Source: Salinigranum halophilum (GTDB lineage: Archaea > Halobacteriota > Halobacteria > Halobacteriales > Haloferacaceae). Taken from it: 64,000 bases of DNA. How positions within the stretch are numbered: the first letter of the stretch is position 1; every line of letters starts with the position of its first letter. Positions 35,473-44,230 of the stretch are shown here, piece by piece. The stretch is from positions 124,001 to 188,000 of the forward strand of contig NZ_SSNL01000006.1 of the NCBI RefSeq assembly GCF_007004735.1, given 5' to 3'. A program made the translations under genes and the position numbers. Under the pieces are notes generated by a model. The model made no database searches. It worked only from the letters and a program-made list of their open reading frames with translations, and had not been told where the DNA came from.

Positions 35473-37080
35473 TCAGCCGGCCGCTGGCGGCTCGGTCGTG
35501 GCCGTGGTCGCGTTCGTGGTCGTGGTCGCGTTCCCCTGGACGACGCGGACGCTCTCGTTACCGTACACTTCCAGCGTCTCGATGACCGTCCCGTTCGGTG
35601 CGACCCGCTCGACGACGAGCGCGGGCGTCCGCCCCGCCGTCGCCCCGTCGTCACCCGACGCCGCGGCGACACGGTCGCCCTCGAGGAAGGCAGTCACCTC
35701 GGCCGTCGTACTGACCTCGTGGACGTCACTCGACCGGGCGTTGACGAACGCGATGTAGGCGATGCCGCTGCTGTCGCTCGGAACGACCCGCACCTCCCAG
35801 TAGAGTTGGCCGTCGACGACGACGGGGATCGGCTCCGAGGGCGTGAATCGATTCCAGTCGGTCGTTCGGGCGGCCTGTCGAACGTAGTCGGTCGCCTTGC
35901 GAGCCCCGAACAGCGACTGCGACGGCGAGTAGACCGCGTACTCGCCGGTCCGACTGTCGACCGTCCAGACCTCCTTGAGCCCCTGGGCTTGCCCGTACGG
36001 TTCGACCGCGACGACGTACTCCGGTCCGTCGCTCGTGAAGACGAGGAAGGGCTGGTCGTTCCCCTCGCCGGGGACCGGTGCGACCTCGATCTCGTCTTCG
36101 TGGCTGGTGAACGTGTTGACGATGCCGTTGCGATACTTCGTCGCGGCGACCTTCTCGCGAGCCAGCTCGAAGGGGTAGAGCTTCTGCTCTCGGAGCACCG
36201 AGTGGTCGCGCGCGGCGGCGGGCGAGAGGTCTTCGATGTCTCCGTCCGGGCCGACCAACACCACGCCGCCCCACTCGGGCGTCGTGTAGGGGAGCGGCAG
36301 CCAGTGGAACTCCGGCTTCGTGTACGGGACTGCAATGTACTGTTCGTTCTCGTGGACGACCATGAACGGGTCGCCGTACGCGACCAGGTAGTTGGCCTGT
36401 TTCAGCATCGCGAACCGGTAGTTGTTGTAGAACGCGGGCCCGATTCCCTTGTCTATGTCACCGACGACGGTGTCGACCTCGGCGTTCTGCTGGGTCATGT
36501 CGACCAGGACGGTCCCGTGTTGCCGTTTGGTGTAGTGGTTGTACGCACCGTCGGGAGCCAGGGCGTACGACCAGTACGGCGTGCCGTTCCGGACGGTGAT
36601 GTCACCGCCCTGAATACGATACTGCGGGAAGTTGAGCGTGTTCGAGGCGTACCGTGAGGCGACGCTCCTGGTCACCACTCGTGGCTTCGCGGGGTCGGTT
36701 TCGCTCAGACTCTCGGCCGTCGTGGCGCGCTCCATCGTCGTCTTGCCGATGTCCTCGCCGGCGAGGAAGCCGGTCAGACCCGCCCCCGCGACGAGCACGA
36801 GGACGAACACGACGAATCCGAACTGACCGCTCGCGAGTGCGCCGACGTGTCGGCGGGCGAGCGCCGCGATGCCGAGACCGACGAGCGCGGCGACCGGCAG
36901 GACCGGCGTCGTATAGAGCCCGTAGACGATGCCGTGTAGCCACGGACGGAAATACCACGCGAGGGCGGCGACGAGTATCGTCCCGACGAGTACAAGACCG
37001 GTGAACCGGCGGGGGTCGTCCGACCGCATTCGCCCGAGACGGCGTGCGACTGCGAGGAGCAGTTCATCGAGGGAGGGCAT
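35473..37080 (-). CDS. Large conserved membrane protein, unknown
   Basis: 535 residues. Four hydrophobic helices in the first 120 residues (such as FTGLVLVGTILVAALAWYF and FVVFVLVLVAGAGLTGFLAG) are followed by about 380 residues of external beta-rich domain with VVTRSVASRYASNTL, YWSYALAPDGAYNHYTKRQH and a final segment before a Thr-rich tail (NATTTTNATTATTEPPAAG) suited to glycosylation or wall spanning. It resembles conserved haloarchaeal membrane proteins of unknown role. ATG 37080. It follows the membrane gene at 37129-37932 by 48 bp and is probably in the same operon. Confidence 0.75.
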   Translation of the reverse strand: MPSLDELLLAVARRLGRMRSDDPRRFTGLVLVGTILVAALAWYFRPWLHGIVYGLYTTPVLPVAALVGLGIAALARRHVGALASGQFGFVVFVLVLVAGAGLTGFLAGEDIGKTTMERATTAESLSETDPAKPRVVTRSVASRYASNTLNFPQYRIQGGDITVRNGTPYWSYALAPDGAYNHYTKRQHGTVLVDMTQQNAEVDTVVGDIDKGIGPAFYNNYRFAMLKQANYLVAYGDPFMVVHENEQYIAVPYTKPEFHWLPLPYTTPEWGGVVLVGPDGDIEDLSPAAARDHSVLREQKLYPFELAREKVAATKYRNGIVNTFTSHEDEIEVAPVPGEGNDQPFLVFTSDGPEYVVAVEPYGQAQGLKEVWTVDSRTGEYAVYSPSQSLFGARKATDYVRQAARTTDWNRFTPSEPIPVVVDGQLYWEVRVVPSDSSGIAYIAFVNARSSDVHEVSTTAEVTAFLEGDRVAAASGDDGATAGRTPALVVERVAPNGTVIETLEVYGNESVRVVQGNATTTTNATTATTEPPAAG

Positions 37081-37128
37081 GTGTCACGCCGTCGTGGGCC
37101 GACGTGTATTACTGTGTCGTCACGGGGA

Positions 37129-37932
37129 CTACGCCGCGGCGGTCGTGTCGCGCTCGCTTTCGGCCGAGACGGTCTCCTCTTCGGCCGGCAGGGCGAGGAG
37201 CTGGTCGTACGCCGCAGCGAGCGTCGCGAGCGTGAAGACCGTGGTCAGCGCGCTCCCGAACTGGACGAGGACGACGCCAACGACGCCGTCGACGAGCCCC
37301 CCGACACCGAACACGGCACTGACGACGAGTTCGACGACGACGACTGCGACGCCGAGCCCGAAGAGCCGAAGCCGGTGACCCCGGGTCAACGCCCAACTGC
37401 TCCGCATGCCGTCGACGAAGTTCTCGTCCTCGACGGCGACGGAGACGGTCCAGAACACGAGCGCGACGAGGAGGAAGATGCCGGGAACCACGAGGAAGAC
37501 GAGGCCGACCCCGACGATGACCGCGAAGACGATGGTACCGACGAGGAAGTTCAGTCCCGGCCACACGATGTTCTGGGTGAAGTGTTCCGTCGGCAGGCGC
37601 TCGGTCTCCTCGCCCACGAAGGTCCGCAGCGCGCCGATGGTGAGGACGATCGTGGCTAACCCCGCGAGGAGCGAGACGACGGCACCCACGGCGGGTGGAA
37701 CGGCGAAGAGTGCCGCACCCACCTCTCTCGACATCCCGGGACCCATTCCTCCACCGGGAGACGGGAGGCCGACGGGGAGCACGCCACGGTTCGTCACCCA
37801 CCGCGCGACGCCGAGGCCGACGATTTCGGTGAGCACCGAGACGACGAACAGCAGCCCCACGAGGAGCAGGCCGTTGCGGGCGACGGTTCGGTTGACGCCT
37901 CTCTTGAGTGCGGTTTCGATGGTTACTGGCAT
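37129..37932 (-). CDS. Six-helix membrane protein (glycerophosphodiesterase-membrane-domain-like)
   Basis: 267 residues with a long run of hydrophobic helices, including FLVGTIVFAVIVGVGLVFLV, VPGIFLLVALVFWTVSVAVE and a YDQLLALPAEEE C-terminus. The sequence VVPGIFLLVALVFWTVSVAV with DGMRSSWALTRGHRLRLFG is typical of membrane proteins related to GDPD membrane domains; function unknown. ATG 37932 is preceded by AGTTATTTTTACTTTG at 37954-37968, giving a very short leader. Confidence 0.75.
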   Translation of the reverse strand: MPVTIETALKRGVNRTVARNGLLLVGLLFVVSVLTEIVGLGVARWVTNRGVLPVGLPSPGGGMGPGMSREVGAALFAVPPAVGAVVSLLAGLATIVLTIGALRTFVGEETERLPTEHFTQNIVWPGLNFLVGTIVFAVIVGVGLVFLVVPGIFLLVALVFWTVSVAVEDENFVDGMRSSWALTRGHRLRLFGLGVAVVVVELVVSAVFGVGGLVDGVVGVVLVQFGSALTTVFTLATLAAAYDQLLALPAEEETVSAESERDTTAAA

Positions 37933-37953
37933 CTCGTGTGAACGTAAAATGTC

Positions 37954-37968
37954 AAAGTAAAAATAACT
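37954..37968 (-). promoter_or_regulatory. TATA box for membrane operon 37932-35473
   Basis: Minus strand AGTTATTTTTACTTT, strongly A/T-rich in a GC-rich context, centred about 28 bp before ATG 37932. Predicts a transcript start near 37938. Confidence 0.55.
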
Positions 37969-38094
37969 GTGCCCCGGTTCCCTCGGCGTGAGAAGGCGAG
38001 TGGCCGACACACCGTGGCCCACCTGCGGTCGTGCGGTGGCCGGGTTTCGGTCCTCGTCCGAACAGTTATGACGCTCTCCTCGGGAGTGAGAGCC

Positions 38095-39321
38095 ATGCTC
38101 GACATCGACGCCGACCGCCTCCGTGAGACCTTCGACGACTACGCCGACATCGGTGCCACAGAGCGGGGTGGCCTCCATCGTCTCGCTCTCACCGACGAGG
38201 ACAGAGCGGTGCGCGACCGCTTCCGCCGCGACCTCGAAGCGCTCGGGCTCGCGGTCCGCGTCGACGAACTCGGGAACATGTTCGCCCGGCGCGAGGGCAC
38301 CGACCCCGACGCCGACCCCGTGCTCGTCGGGTCACATCTCGACTCGCAGCCCTACGGGGGCCGATACGACGGGCAACTGGGCGTGCTCTGCGCACTGGAG
38401 ACGCTCCGTGCGCTCGAGGACGCGGCCGTCGAGACCCGCCGACCCATCGAGATCGTCAACTGGACAAACGAGGAGGGCTCCCGCTTCGAGCACGCGATGC
38501 TCGGCAGCGGCGTCTTCACGGGCGTCATCTCCGCCGCCGAGGCCCTGGCCATCACTGACGACGACGGTCGAAGCGTCGGCGAGGAACTCGAACGCATCGG
38601 CTACGCCGGCGACCACCCCTGTGAGGCACACGACGTCCACGCGCATCTGGAGCTTCACGTCGAACAGGGGCCGACGCTCGAAGAACACGGCACGAGTGTC
38701 GGCGTCGTCGAGGGGGTGTTCGGGATGAGCTGGCTCGACGTGACCATCGACGGCGAGGCCGACCACGCCGGCCCGACACCCATGCACACGCGAACCGACG
38801 CGCTCGTCGCCGCGACCGACGCCATCGGCGAGATTCAGACGCTCCCCACGCGGCTCTCCGAGGACGCCGTCACGACGGTCGGCCGAATCAGCGTCGAACC
38901 CGACTCCATCAACGTCATCCCGAGCCGGGCGACCTTCACCGCCGACGTCCGGAGCTACGACGACGCGGTCGTCGACCGCGGTGTGGAGGAGATCCGCTTC
39001 GAGGTCGAGGCCGCCTGCGAGCGAATCGGTGCCTCCTTCGAGGTCGAAGAGATCTGGCGCATCCCACACACGGAGTTCTCCGAATCCGTCTGTGCGACTA
39101 TCGACGCCGCCGCGGCCGAGGCCGACGTCTCCGCGGAGCGCATCGTCAGCGGTGCCGGCCACGACGCGAAGTACCTGAACGACCTGGCGGAGACCGCGAT
39201 GATATTCGTCCCGAGCGCCGACGGGAAGACGCACAACGAGGCGGAGTTCACCCCCTGGGACGACGTCGTTCGCGGTGCAGAGGTGTTCGCCAACACGACG
39301 CTGCGGCTCGCCGCGGAGTGA
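38095..39321 (+). CDS. Zn-dependent M20 amidohydrolase (N-carbamoyl-amino-acid/allantoate type)
   Basis: 408 residues, the family's usual length. Metal-binding and catalytic blocks: LVGSHLDSQPYGGRYDGQLG (H81, D92), NWTNEEGSRF (E126/E127), HLELHVEQGPTLEE, SGAGHDAKYL and GKTHNEAEFTPWDD. It hydrolyses an N-carbamoyl or ureido amide bond; the exact substrate is unknown. ATG 38095 chosen because CAGTTATGAC at 38063-38072 looks like its TATA box, making the mRNA leaderless; ATG 38068 lies within that box. Confidence 0.9.
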   Translation: MLDIDADRLRETFDDYADIGATERGGLHRLALTDEDRAVRDRFRRDLEALGLAVRVDELGNMFARREGTDPDADPVLVGSHLDSQPYGGRYDGQLGVLCALETLRALEDAAVETRRPIEIVNWTNEEGSRFEHAMLGSGVFTGVISAAEALAITDDDGRSVGEELERIGYAGDHPCEAHDVHAHLELHVEQGPTLEEHGTSVGVVEGVFGMSWLDVTIDGEADHAGPTPMHTRTDALVAATDAIGEIQTLPTRLSEDAVTTVGRISVEPDSINVIPSRATFTADVRSYDDAVVDRGVEEIRFEVEAACERIGASFEVEEIWRIPHTEFSESVCATIDAAAAEADVSAERIVSGAGHDAKYLNDLAETAMIFVPSADGKTHNEAEFTPWDDVVRGAEVFANTTLRLAAE

Positions 39322-40007
39322 ACGATTCGACGGGCCGGGCTGCCTGGGCCGACCGGGCGTCGCGCGCGTCGCGCAGGCACCGCCGCTATTGCCTCCGGGA
39401 GGGGGTGTCGCGAGCGACGTGAGTGGACAGTTTATATTGGACCTCACGCTCGCATGTATCCGTCTGTCCGACACCTGCTCACGCGGGCGGACGCCTCAGG
39501 AGCGACGCTTCGTCGTCTGTCGGAATCCGTCTCATCCTCGTTCGCACGCGACTCGGGGTCTCTAACAGCTTCCGCGTGACACAGACTGAGCTGGTGAAGC
39601 ATTGGCCTCCGGGGTGACGACCCGGACCCGTGTCTCGGTCCCGCGTACGTCGGTGAGTGCAACGACTACTCTCGAAACGGCCTCGAACGGCCCTCGTGGC
39701 CAGTCCGCTCACGGGCCGTGACGGTGCATCATCTCGTCCCTCGGTCCGACCTCGGCCGGCCGGTCTCACCGACCCGGCCACGCCTCGCGTTCGGCGTGCG
39801 GTGTCGGCGCGCGAACCGTCACGTGGCCCGAGAGGTGACCTCGACCGCTGCTGACACGGTCACCGGTCCCGACTCGAACACCGTTCGGCCGCTCCTGCCG
39901 GGCGATTCGGCCAGCGCTCCGACGGCGAGGCCGAGCAGCCGCGTTCGCAGGCTGCAGACCGAGATGGCCGACATACTGTTAAGACCGGGGACGGAATGGG
40001 AGACGGG
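39322..40007. other. Long intergenic region with orphan promoter
   Basis: 686 bp. Contains a strong TATA-like box at 39433-39440 without a convincing ORF behind it, and inverted segments such as CCGACA/TGTCGG. Translated frames are Arg/Ser-rich and lack acidic bias. Candidate site of a non-coding RNA; otherwise I see nothing. Confidence 0.4.
39433..39440 (+). promoter_or_regulatory. Orphan TATA box
   Basis: TTTATATT within AGTTTATATTGG. Predicted plus-strand start near 39463; no supported coding sequence within 500 bp downstream until ATG 40008, which has its own box. Confidence 0.45.
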
Positions 40008-40139
40008 ATGAGCGAAGACAGAGACGTCACCGCGAAACCGTTCGAGTGTGAACTGTGTGGGGACCAGTTCGAAACCCGTGAGGAACTCGAAGACCACGTC
40101 TGGGAGTATCACGAGATGGACGGGGACATCACGACGTAG
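40008..40139 (+). CDS. 43-residue C2H2 zinc-finger protein
   Basis: Tiny gene: MSEDRDVTAKPFECELCG, then a Cys2-His2 finger (CxxC, 12 residues, then HVWEYH) and a short acidic tail. It binds one zinc and could contact DNA, RNA or protein. ATG 40008 has an A/T-rich box ACTGTTAAG at 39974-39982, about 27-30 bp upstream, so it is probably leaderless. Small C2H2 proteins of this type are widespread in haloarchaea and mostly uncharacterised. Confidence 0.75.
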   Translation: MSEDRDVTAKPFECELCGDQFETREELEDHVWEYHEMDGDITT

Positions 40140-40188
40140 CCGACGTAGCCGGCTCTCGAGCGGGAGTGTGAGACGCGAGGGGGTCCGG

Positions 40189-40860
40189 TCAGTCGCTCGC
40201 CGCGACCTCGACTGCGACCTCGTTACGCCGCAGGAACGGCAGCGTCCACGGCGCGTCGTAGCCGAGGAAGAACGGTTCGGTGGTGACGGCCACGTCCGCG
40301 GATTCGAGGCCGGCCAGCAGTCGGGCCGCCTCGCGCTGGATTCGACGGTCGCTCGGCACCCACGAGAACCGACGGACCGCCAGGGTCCGTTCGGGGACGG
40401 CCCTCAGTTCAAGCGTCGGGTCGGTCGGGGTGGGTGCGGTGTCGATGTCGTACGCCGTCGGGAGGAAGAACGCCATCCTGACGTCGGCCCCGTCGGCTCC
40501 CCCCTCGTCAGCCTCGGTCGTGAGCGCCGCCGGGTGGATGCCGACCTCGACCGGTGCGGTCATGGGAATCGACGTTCCTCCGCGGGTCACCTCCACCGGA
40601 GCCGTCATTTCGACCGCGGTCTCGCCTTCGTTCGCACCGGTGATGTATCGGTAGAGCCGGCGGAACGCCACGTTCTCGCTCGGTGCGACGGTCTCGACGA
40701 CCACCGCCGACGGATAGCGCCGGAGTTCGACGTCGCCGACCCGAGCAACGACGGTGTAGGGGACCTCGTCGGTCGTCTGTCGCTGGTAGACCGTCCACGC
40801 GCCGGCCGCAGCCGCGAGACTGCCGAGCGCGACGAGGGCCGCAGTAACCCTTCGAACCAT
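40189..40860 (-). CDS. SOUL family haem-binding-like protein
   Basis: 223 residues. An N-terminal hydrophobic segment (VTAALVALGSLAAAAGAWTV) suggests a membrane anchor or signal. The SOUL domain follows: VGDVELRRYPSAVVVET, AFRRLYRYITGANEGE and ETAVEMTAPVEVTRG, TSIPMTAPVEVGIHP. Haem or porphyrin binding is known for some relatives only. ATG 40860. Confidence 0.87.
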   Translation of the reverse strand: MVRRVTAALVALGSLAAAAGAWTVYQRQTTDEVPYTVVARVGDVELRRYPSAVVVETVAPSENVAFRRLYRYITGANEGETAVEMTAPVEVTRGGTSIPMTAPVEVGIHPAALTTEADEGGADGADVRMAFFLPTAYDIDTAPTPTDPTLELRAVPERTLAVRRFSWVPSDRRIQREAARLLAGLESADVAVTTEPFFLGYDAPWTLPFLRRNEVAVEVAASD

Positions 40861-41026
40861 ACCGCCAGTACTCCGGGTGCGATATTAACAGGTGCGCCGC
40901 GAGGGGACGAATCCCCGATGCGTCTCCGGGCGCTCGAGGCGACTGGGCTTCCCGCTTCACGACGGGGCTTCGTCTCCCGCGACGGGCGCGGTGTGACGGC
41001 GTCACCCTCCGGACGGTGACGACTGC

Positions 41027-41452
41027 TCACTCCGGTGTGAAGTCGCGGGACTGTCCTTCGATGACCGTCGCGACGTCTTTCAGCATCTCCCCGGTCGTCG
41101 CGACCACGTCGTCGAGCGTCGCGATCCCGACGAGCGTTCCATCGTCGTCGACCACCGGGATTCGCCGGACGAACCCTTCGGCCATCGTTGCCGGGAGGTC
41201 GACCGCCGTGGCGTCCTCGTGAATGGTGACCGGGTCGGCCGTCATGACGTCCGCGGCGGTCAGTTCCGTCAGGTCGTCGTAGCGGGCAACTGCGAGGGCG
41301 ATGTCCCGGTCGGTGACGATGCCGACCGGCTTGTCGTCCTCCGCGATGACGACGTCACCGAGTTCCTCGTCCAGCATCAGCTGGGCGAGGTCTTTGACTG
41401 TCGCGGTGCGGCTGGCCGTGACAACGTCTACTGCGAGTGTGCGTACTGGCAT
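41027..41452 (-). CDS. Two-CBS-domain protein
   Basis: 141 residues, one Bateman module: VDVVTASRTATVKDLAQLML with VVIAEDDKPVGIVTDRDIAL, then ADVMTADPVTIHEDATAV with RRIPVVDDDGTLVGIATLDD. Such stand-alone pairs bind adenine nucleotides and regulate partners. ATG 41452, with a palindromic A/T-rich element at 41465-41487 overlapping the probable promoter. Confidence 0.9.
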   Translation of the reverse strand: MPVRTLAVDVVTASRTATVKDLAQLMLDEELGDVVIAEDDKPVGIVTDRDIALAVARYDDLTELTAADVMTADPVTIHEDATAVDLPATMAEGFVRRIPVVDDDGTLVGIATLDDVVATTGEMLKDVATVIEGQSRDFTPE

Positions 41453-41464
41453 GGTGCACCACGA

Positions 41465-41487
41465 TATTTGTTCTCATTTGACAAATA
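41465..41487. promoter_or_regulatory. Inverted repeat at CBS gene promoter
   Basis: TATTTGT (41465-41471) and ACAAATA (41481-41487), exact inverted copies with a 9-bp spacer, 13-35 bp before ATG 41452. Position overlaps the expected TATA/BRE zone, so a bound protein would block transcription. Confidence 0.5.
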
Positions 41488-41661
41488 CTCCGTGTCCGTT
41501 CCCCAGTCGGTGGGAACCGAGACTCGCGTCGGGTGCGGGCCTCGCTGCCGGTGCGACACCGATGCCCCGGACGCGGCCGCCGCCGACGCCCACGCGCACC
41601 GGTCGCCGGGTCGGGAACTGTGCACAGCTATTGTTCGATTGTCAATTACGGGGTTATGAGT

Positions 41662-41686
41662 GTAATATACCGGGGTTGAATATTAC
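41662..41686. promoter_or_regulatory. Orphan inverted repeat in cbs-uspA intergenic region
   Basis: GTAATAT (41662-41668) and ATATTAC (41680-41686), exact, 11-bp spacer containing CCGGGGTTGA. It is in an A/T-rich island in the 370-bp region between the CBS gene (minus) and uspA (plus) and could be a bidirectional promoter or operator. Confidence 0.45.
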
Positions 41687-41822
41687 TGTGCTGACACGTC
41701 TCTCGGCGAGAAGAGCCGGACATTCGTTGGATTTTTCGACGGGCGCTCCGGCGCGTTCGGGGGACGCCACTGGGGTAGAAGCCGTGCTGTACAGTTAATT
41801 CGCTCCGTATCGAAGGCCGTCC

Positions 41823-42242
41823 ATGGTCACGATTCTGATGGCGACCGACGGCAGCGAGTACGCGCAGGCAGCGGCCGAACACGCCATCGACCTGGCGAAA
41901 GCGCGAGACGCGACGCTGCACGTCATCTGCGTGGTGGACGAACGTCGGTTCGACGAACCGGCACTCAGTTCGGCGGAACTGGCGACCATCTACGCGGAAG
42001 ACCACGCCGCCGTGTGTGTCACGAAGGTGTCGGAGATGGCCGCCGATACCGACATCGACGTCGAGGGAGACACCCGTCACGGCGTCCCACACGAGGTCAT
42101 CCTCGAGTACGCTGACGAGGTCGGTGCGGACCTCATCGTCGTCGGCGAGCACGGCGACCACGAGAGACACTTCTCGGGTGTCGGCCAGAAGGTCGAAGCG
42201 TTGGCAGAGTGTGATGTGGTGGTCGTCGAGGCGGCCTCGTGA
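41823..42242 (+). CDS. Universal stress protein (UspA), single domain
   Basis: 139 residues. VTILMATDGSEYAQAAAEHA begins the fold and DLIVVGEHGDHERHFSGVGQ contains the loop that in nucleotide-binding Usps reads GxxGxxxxxxxG; here GEHGDH-(5)-GVG is a weak version, so ATP binding is uncertain. ATG 41823 with AGTTAATTC at 41793-41801 suggests a leaderless mRNA. Next downstream is the Na/Pi-type transporter. Confidence 0.88.
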   Translation: MVTILMATDGSEYAQAAAEHAIDLAKARDATLHVICVVDERRFDEPALSSAELATIYAEDHAAVCVTKVSEMAADTDIDVEGDTRHGVPHEVILEYADEVGADLIVVGEHGDHERHFSGVGQKVEALAECDVVVVEAAS

Positions 42243-42458
42243 ATCATCGTCGGCCGATGGGCGACTCGCATCACTCCACGCCGTCATCGGGTCTCGGTGG
42301 TGACGGCGAGGGCCGTCACGGAGTCGTGCTGATGACTCGACAGTGTGTCCGACCCGGTGTCCGATGACAGGGAGCTTCGAACGCGACCGCGTGCCGTCTC
42401 GGTCAGACGGTGGCTCGGTGGACGCGTTCGACACCCTGTCACCCTCAGGTGAGCGCCG

Positions 42459-43559
42459 ATGAGTCCCGGTGTGAGCGACGCCATCGGGAGACGCCGCTCC
42501 CAGATAGCGCTGGCTGCGGGCGTGTTCGGTGCGGTCGTGCTGTTCCTCTTCGCCGTCCAGTTGCTGGGGACGGCGACGGAGGCCGCCGCCCCCCTCCTCG
42601 CACGCGTGTTCCGCCGTGTCGTTCGCGACGACGTGTCCGCGCTCGGCCTCAGCTGGCTCGGAGCGTACGTCCTCGCCAACGGTTCGGTGGTCGCCGCGCT
42701 CGCCCTGTCGCTCTTTACGGCCGACATCATCACCGCGCCGCAACTGTTCATGATGATCGCCGGCTCCCGGCTCGGTGCCGCGGCCGTCGTCGTCCTCATC
42801 GGCGCGCTCGACTACGCCCAGAAACGGACCTACTCGCTCCGGAAGGCAGTGAGTCTGGGAGTCCTCACCTTCCTCCTGACACACTCGATCTACGTCCCGG
42901 TGACCGTCGTCGGCTCCGTCGGCGGGTCTGCTCTCCGGGGCTCGACACGCGGCGTCACGAGCGGCTGGTCACTCGGCGTGCCGACGCCGGAGTTCTTCGG
43001 CCCGCTCACCGTCGCCATCACGACCCGTATCGGCCCGACCGCGTCGTTCCTGCTCGCCCTCGTCGTCCTGTTCGGGAGCCTGAAGCTGTTCGACAGGCTC
43101 CTCGCGAGGGCCGACACTGCGACGCTCCGACGGCGGTTCTTCGGGCATCTCAAGCGCACCTGGCTCTCGTTCCTCATCGGCCTCCTCGTCACTGGCGTGA
43201 CGACGAGCGTCGCGTTCTCGCTCGGCGTGATCGTCCCGCTCTACAACCGCGGCTACGTCGAGCGCGACGAACTCATCCCCTACGTCCTCGGCGCGAACCT
43301 CGGGACGCTGTTCGATACGCTCATCGTGGCGGTCGTCTTCGAATCGGCCGTCGGTACGGCCGTCGTGCTCGAACTCATCGCCATCGCGACAGTCATCACC
43401 CTGGCGGTGCTCCTCGTCCACGACCGGTACAGCCGCCTCATCGCGGCCGTCGACGACAGACTCCTCGAAGACCGCCTGGTGTTCGTCGCGTTCGTCGTGT
43501 CACTCCTCACCGCCCCCCTGGCTCTCTTACTCGTTCCCGTGCTCCTCGGCGGGGGGTGA
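42459..43559 (+). CDS. Na/Pi-cotransporter-family membrane protein
   Basis: 366 residues, about eight helices in two related halves. Features of the PF02690 type are LSWLGAYVLANGSVVAALAL in the first half and PYVLGANLGTLFDTLIVAVV in the second, the latter matching the GANIGT motif. It would use a sodium gradient to move phosphate or another anion. ATG 42459. It sits between two UspA genes (217 bp and 100 bp away), a layout that suggests stress-linked control of transport. Confidence 0.8.
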   Translation: MSPGVSDAIGRRRSQIALAAGVFGAVVLFLFAVQLLGTATEAAAPLLARVFRRVVRDDVSALGLSWLGAYVLANGSVVAALALSLFTADIITAPQLFMMIAGSRLGAAAVVVLIGALDYAQKRTYSLRKAVSLGVLTFLLTHSIYVPVTVVGSVGGSALRGSTRGVTSGWSLGVPTPEFFGPLTVAITTRIGPTASFLLALVVLFGSLKLFDRLLARADTATLRRRFFGHLKRTWLSFLIGLLVTGVTTSVAFSLGVIVPLYNRGYVERDELIPYVLGANLGTLFDTLIVAVVFESAVGTAVVLELIAIATVITLAVLLVHDRYSRLIAAVDDRLLEDRLVFVAFVVSLLTAPLALLLVPVLLGGG

Positions 43560-43659
43560 CGCCCCGGCCGAACGGCCCCGCCAGTGTCGCCCCGGTCGCT
43601 GCCGGCCGACGCGGCCCGTCGTGGCAGTCTCTATTACTGTCGGCGGCGAACTCCGACTG

Positions 43660-44082
43660 ATGATCGACCACGTTCTCGTGCCGATGGACGAGTCACCGCT
43701 GGCGCGACGTGCGCTCGACTTCGCGACCGAGGTCCACGCCGCCGCGGACATCACGGTCCTCCACGTGATCGATTACGTCGAGGAGAGTTACAGCGCCGAG
43801 ATGCTCGTCGGTCCGGAGGAACTGCGAGCGCGCGCGAAAGAGAAGACCGACACACTGTTCGCCGAGGTTCGCGGACGGACCGCCGACCACGCGGGCGAGG
43901 TCACCACTGTCGTCGAGTTCGGCACGCCGGCACGGGCGATTACGGCGTACGCTGCCGACCACGACGTCGACCTCATCGTGATGGGGTGTCACGGGCGACC
44001 GTTCGTCTCCAGAGTCCTCCTCGGGGACGTCGCTCAGACGGTCGTCCAACGCGCGTCGGTCCCCGTGACAGTCGTCCGGTGA
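43660..44082 (+). CDS. Universal stress protein (UspA), single domain
   Basis: 140 residues. MIDHVLVPMDESPLARRALD and DLIVMGCHGRPFVSRVLLGD followed by VAQTVVQRASVPVTVV; the GxxGRxxxxxxxxGxxA-like loop suits ATP binding better than the copy at 41823. ATG 43660 is about 27 bp after TCTATTACTG, a TATA-like box, so probably leaderless. Follows the Na/Pi-type transporter and may be co-regulated with it. Confidence 0.9.
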   Translation: MIDHVLVPMDESPLARRALDFATEVHAAADITVLHVIDYVEESYSAEMLVGPEELRARAKEKTDTLFAEVRGRTADHAGEVTTVVEFGTPARAITAYAADHDVDLIVMGCHGRPFVSRVLLGDVAQTVVQRASVPVTVVR

Positions 44083-44118
44083 CGTCACGCATCACCGCAG
44101 ACGTCGGGTACCGACCGT

Positions 44119-44138
44119 CGCACGGCGTGCACCGTGCG
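44119..44138. other. GC-rich hairpin after uspA
   Basis: CGCACGG (44119-44125) and CCGTGCG (44132-44138) form a perfect stem with a 6-nt loop 37 bp after the uspA stop. No U-run follows; possible transcript end or stabilising structure. Confidence 0.3.
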
Positions 44139-44230
44139 CCGTGAACCGGGTGGCCGGTGGTCGACCCCTGCCCTGCACCTCGGGGCCCGCCGCCGTCGTT
44201 AAGAGACGAGTCGTCGTACTGACAAACGAG

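Noticed and set aside
39423-39617. Short plus-strand ORF after the orphan TATA box
   Set aside because: Ser/Arg-rich, starts before the predicted transcript start and lacks acidic bias; an ncRNA is a better idea.
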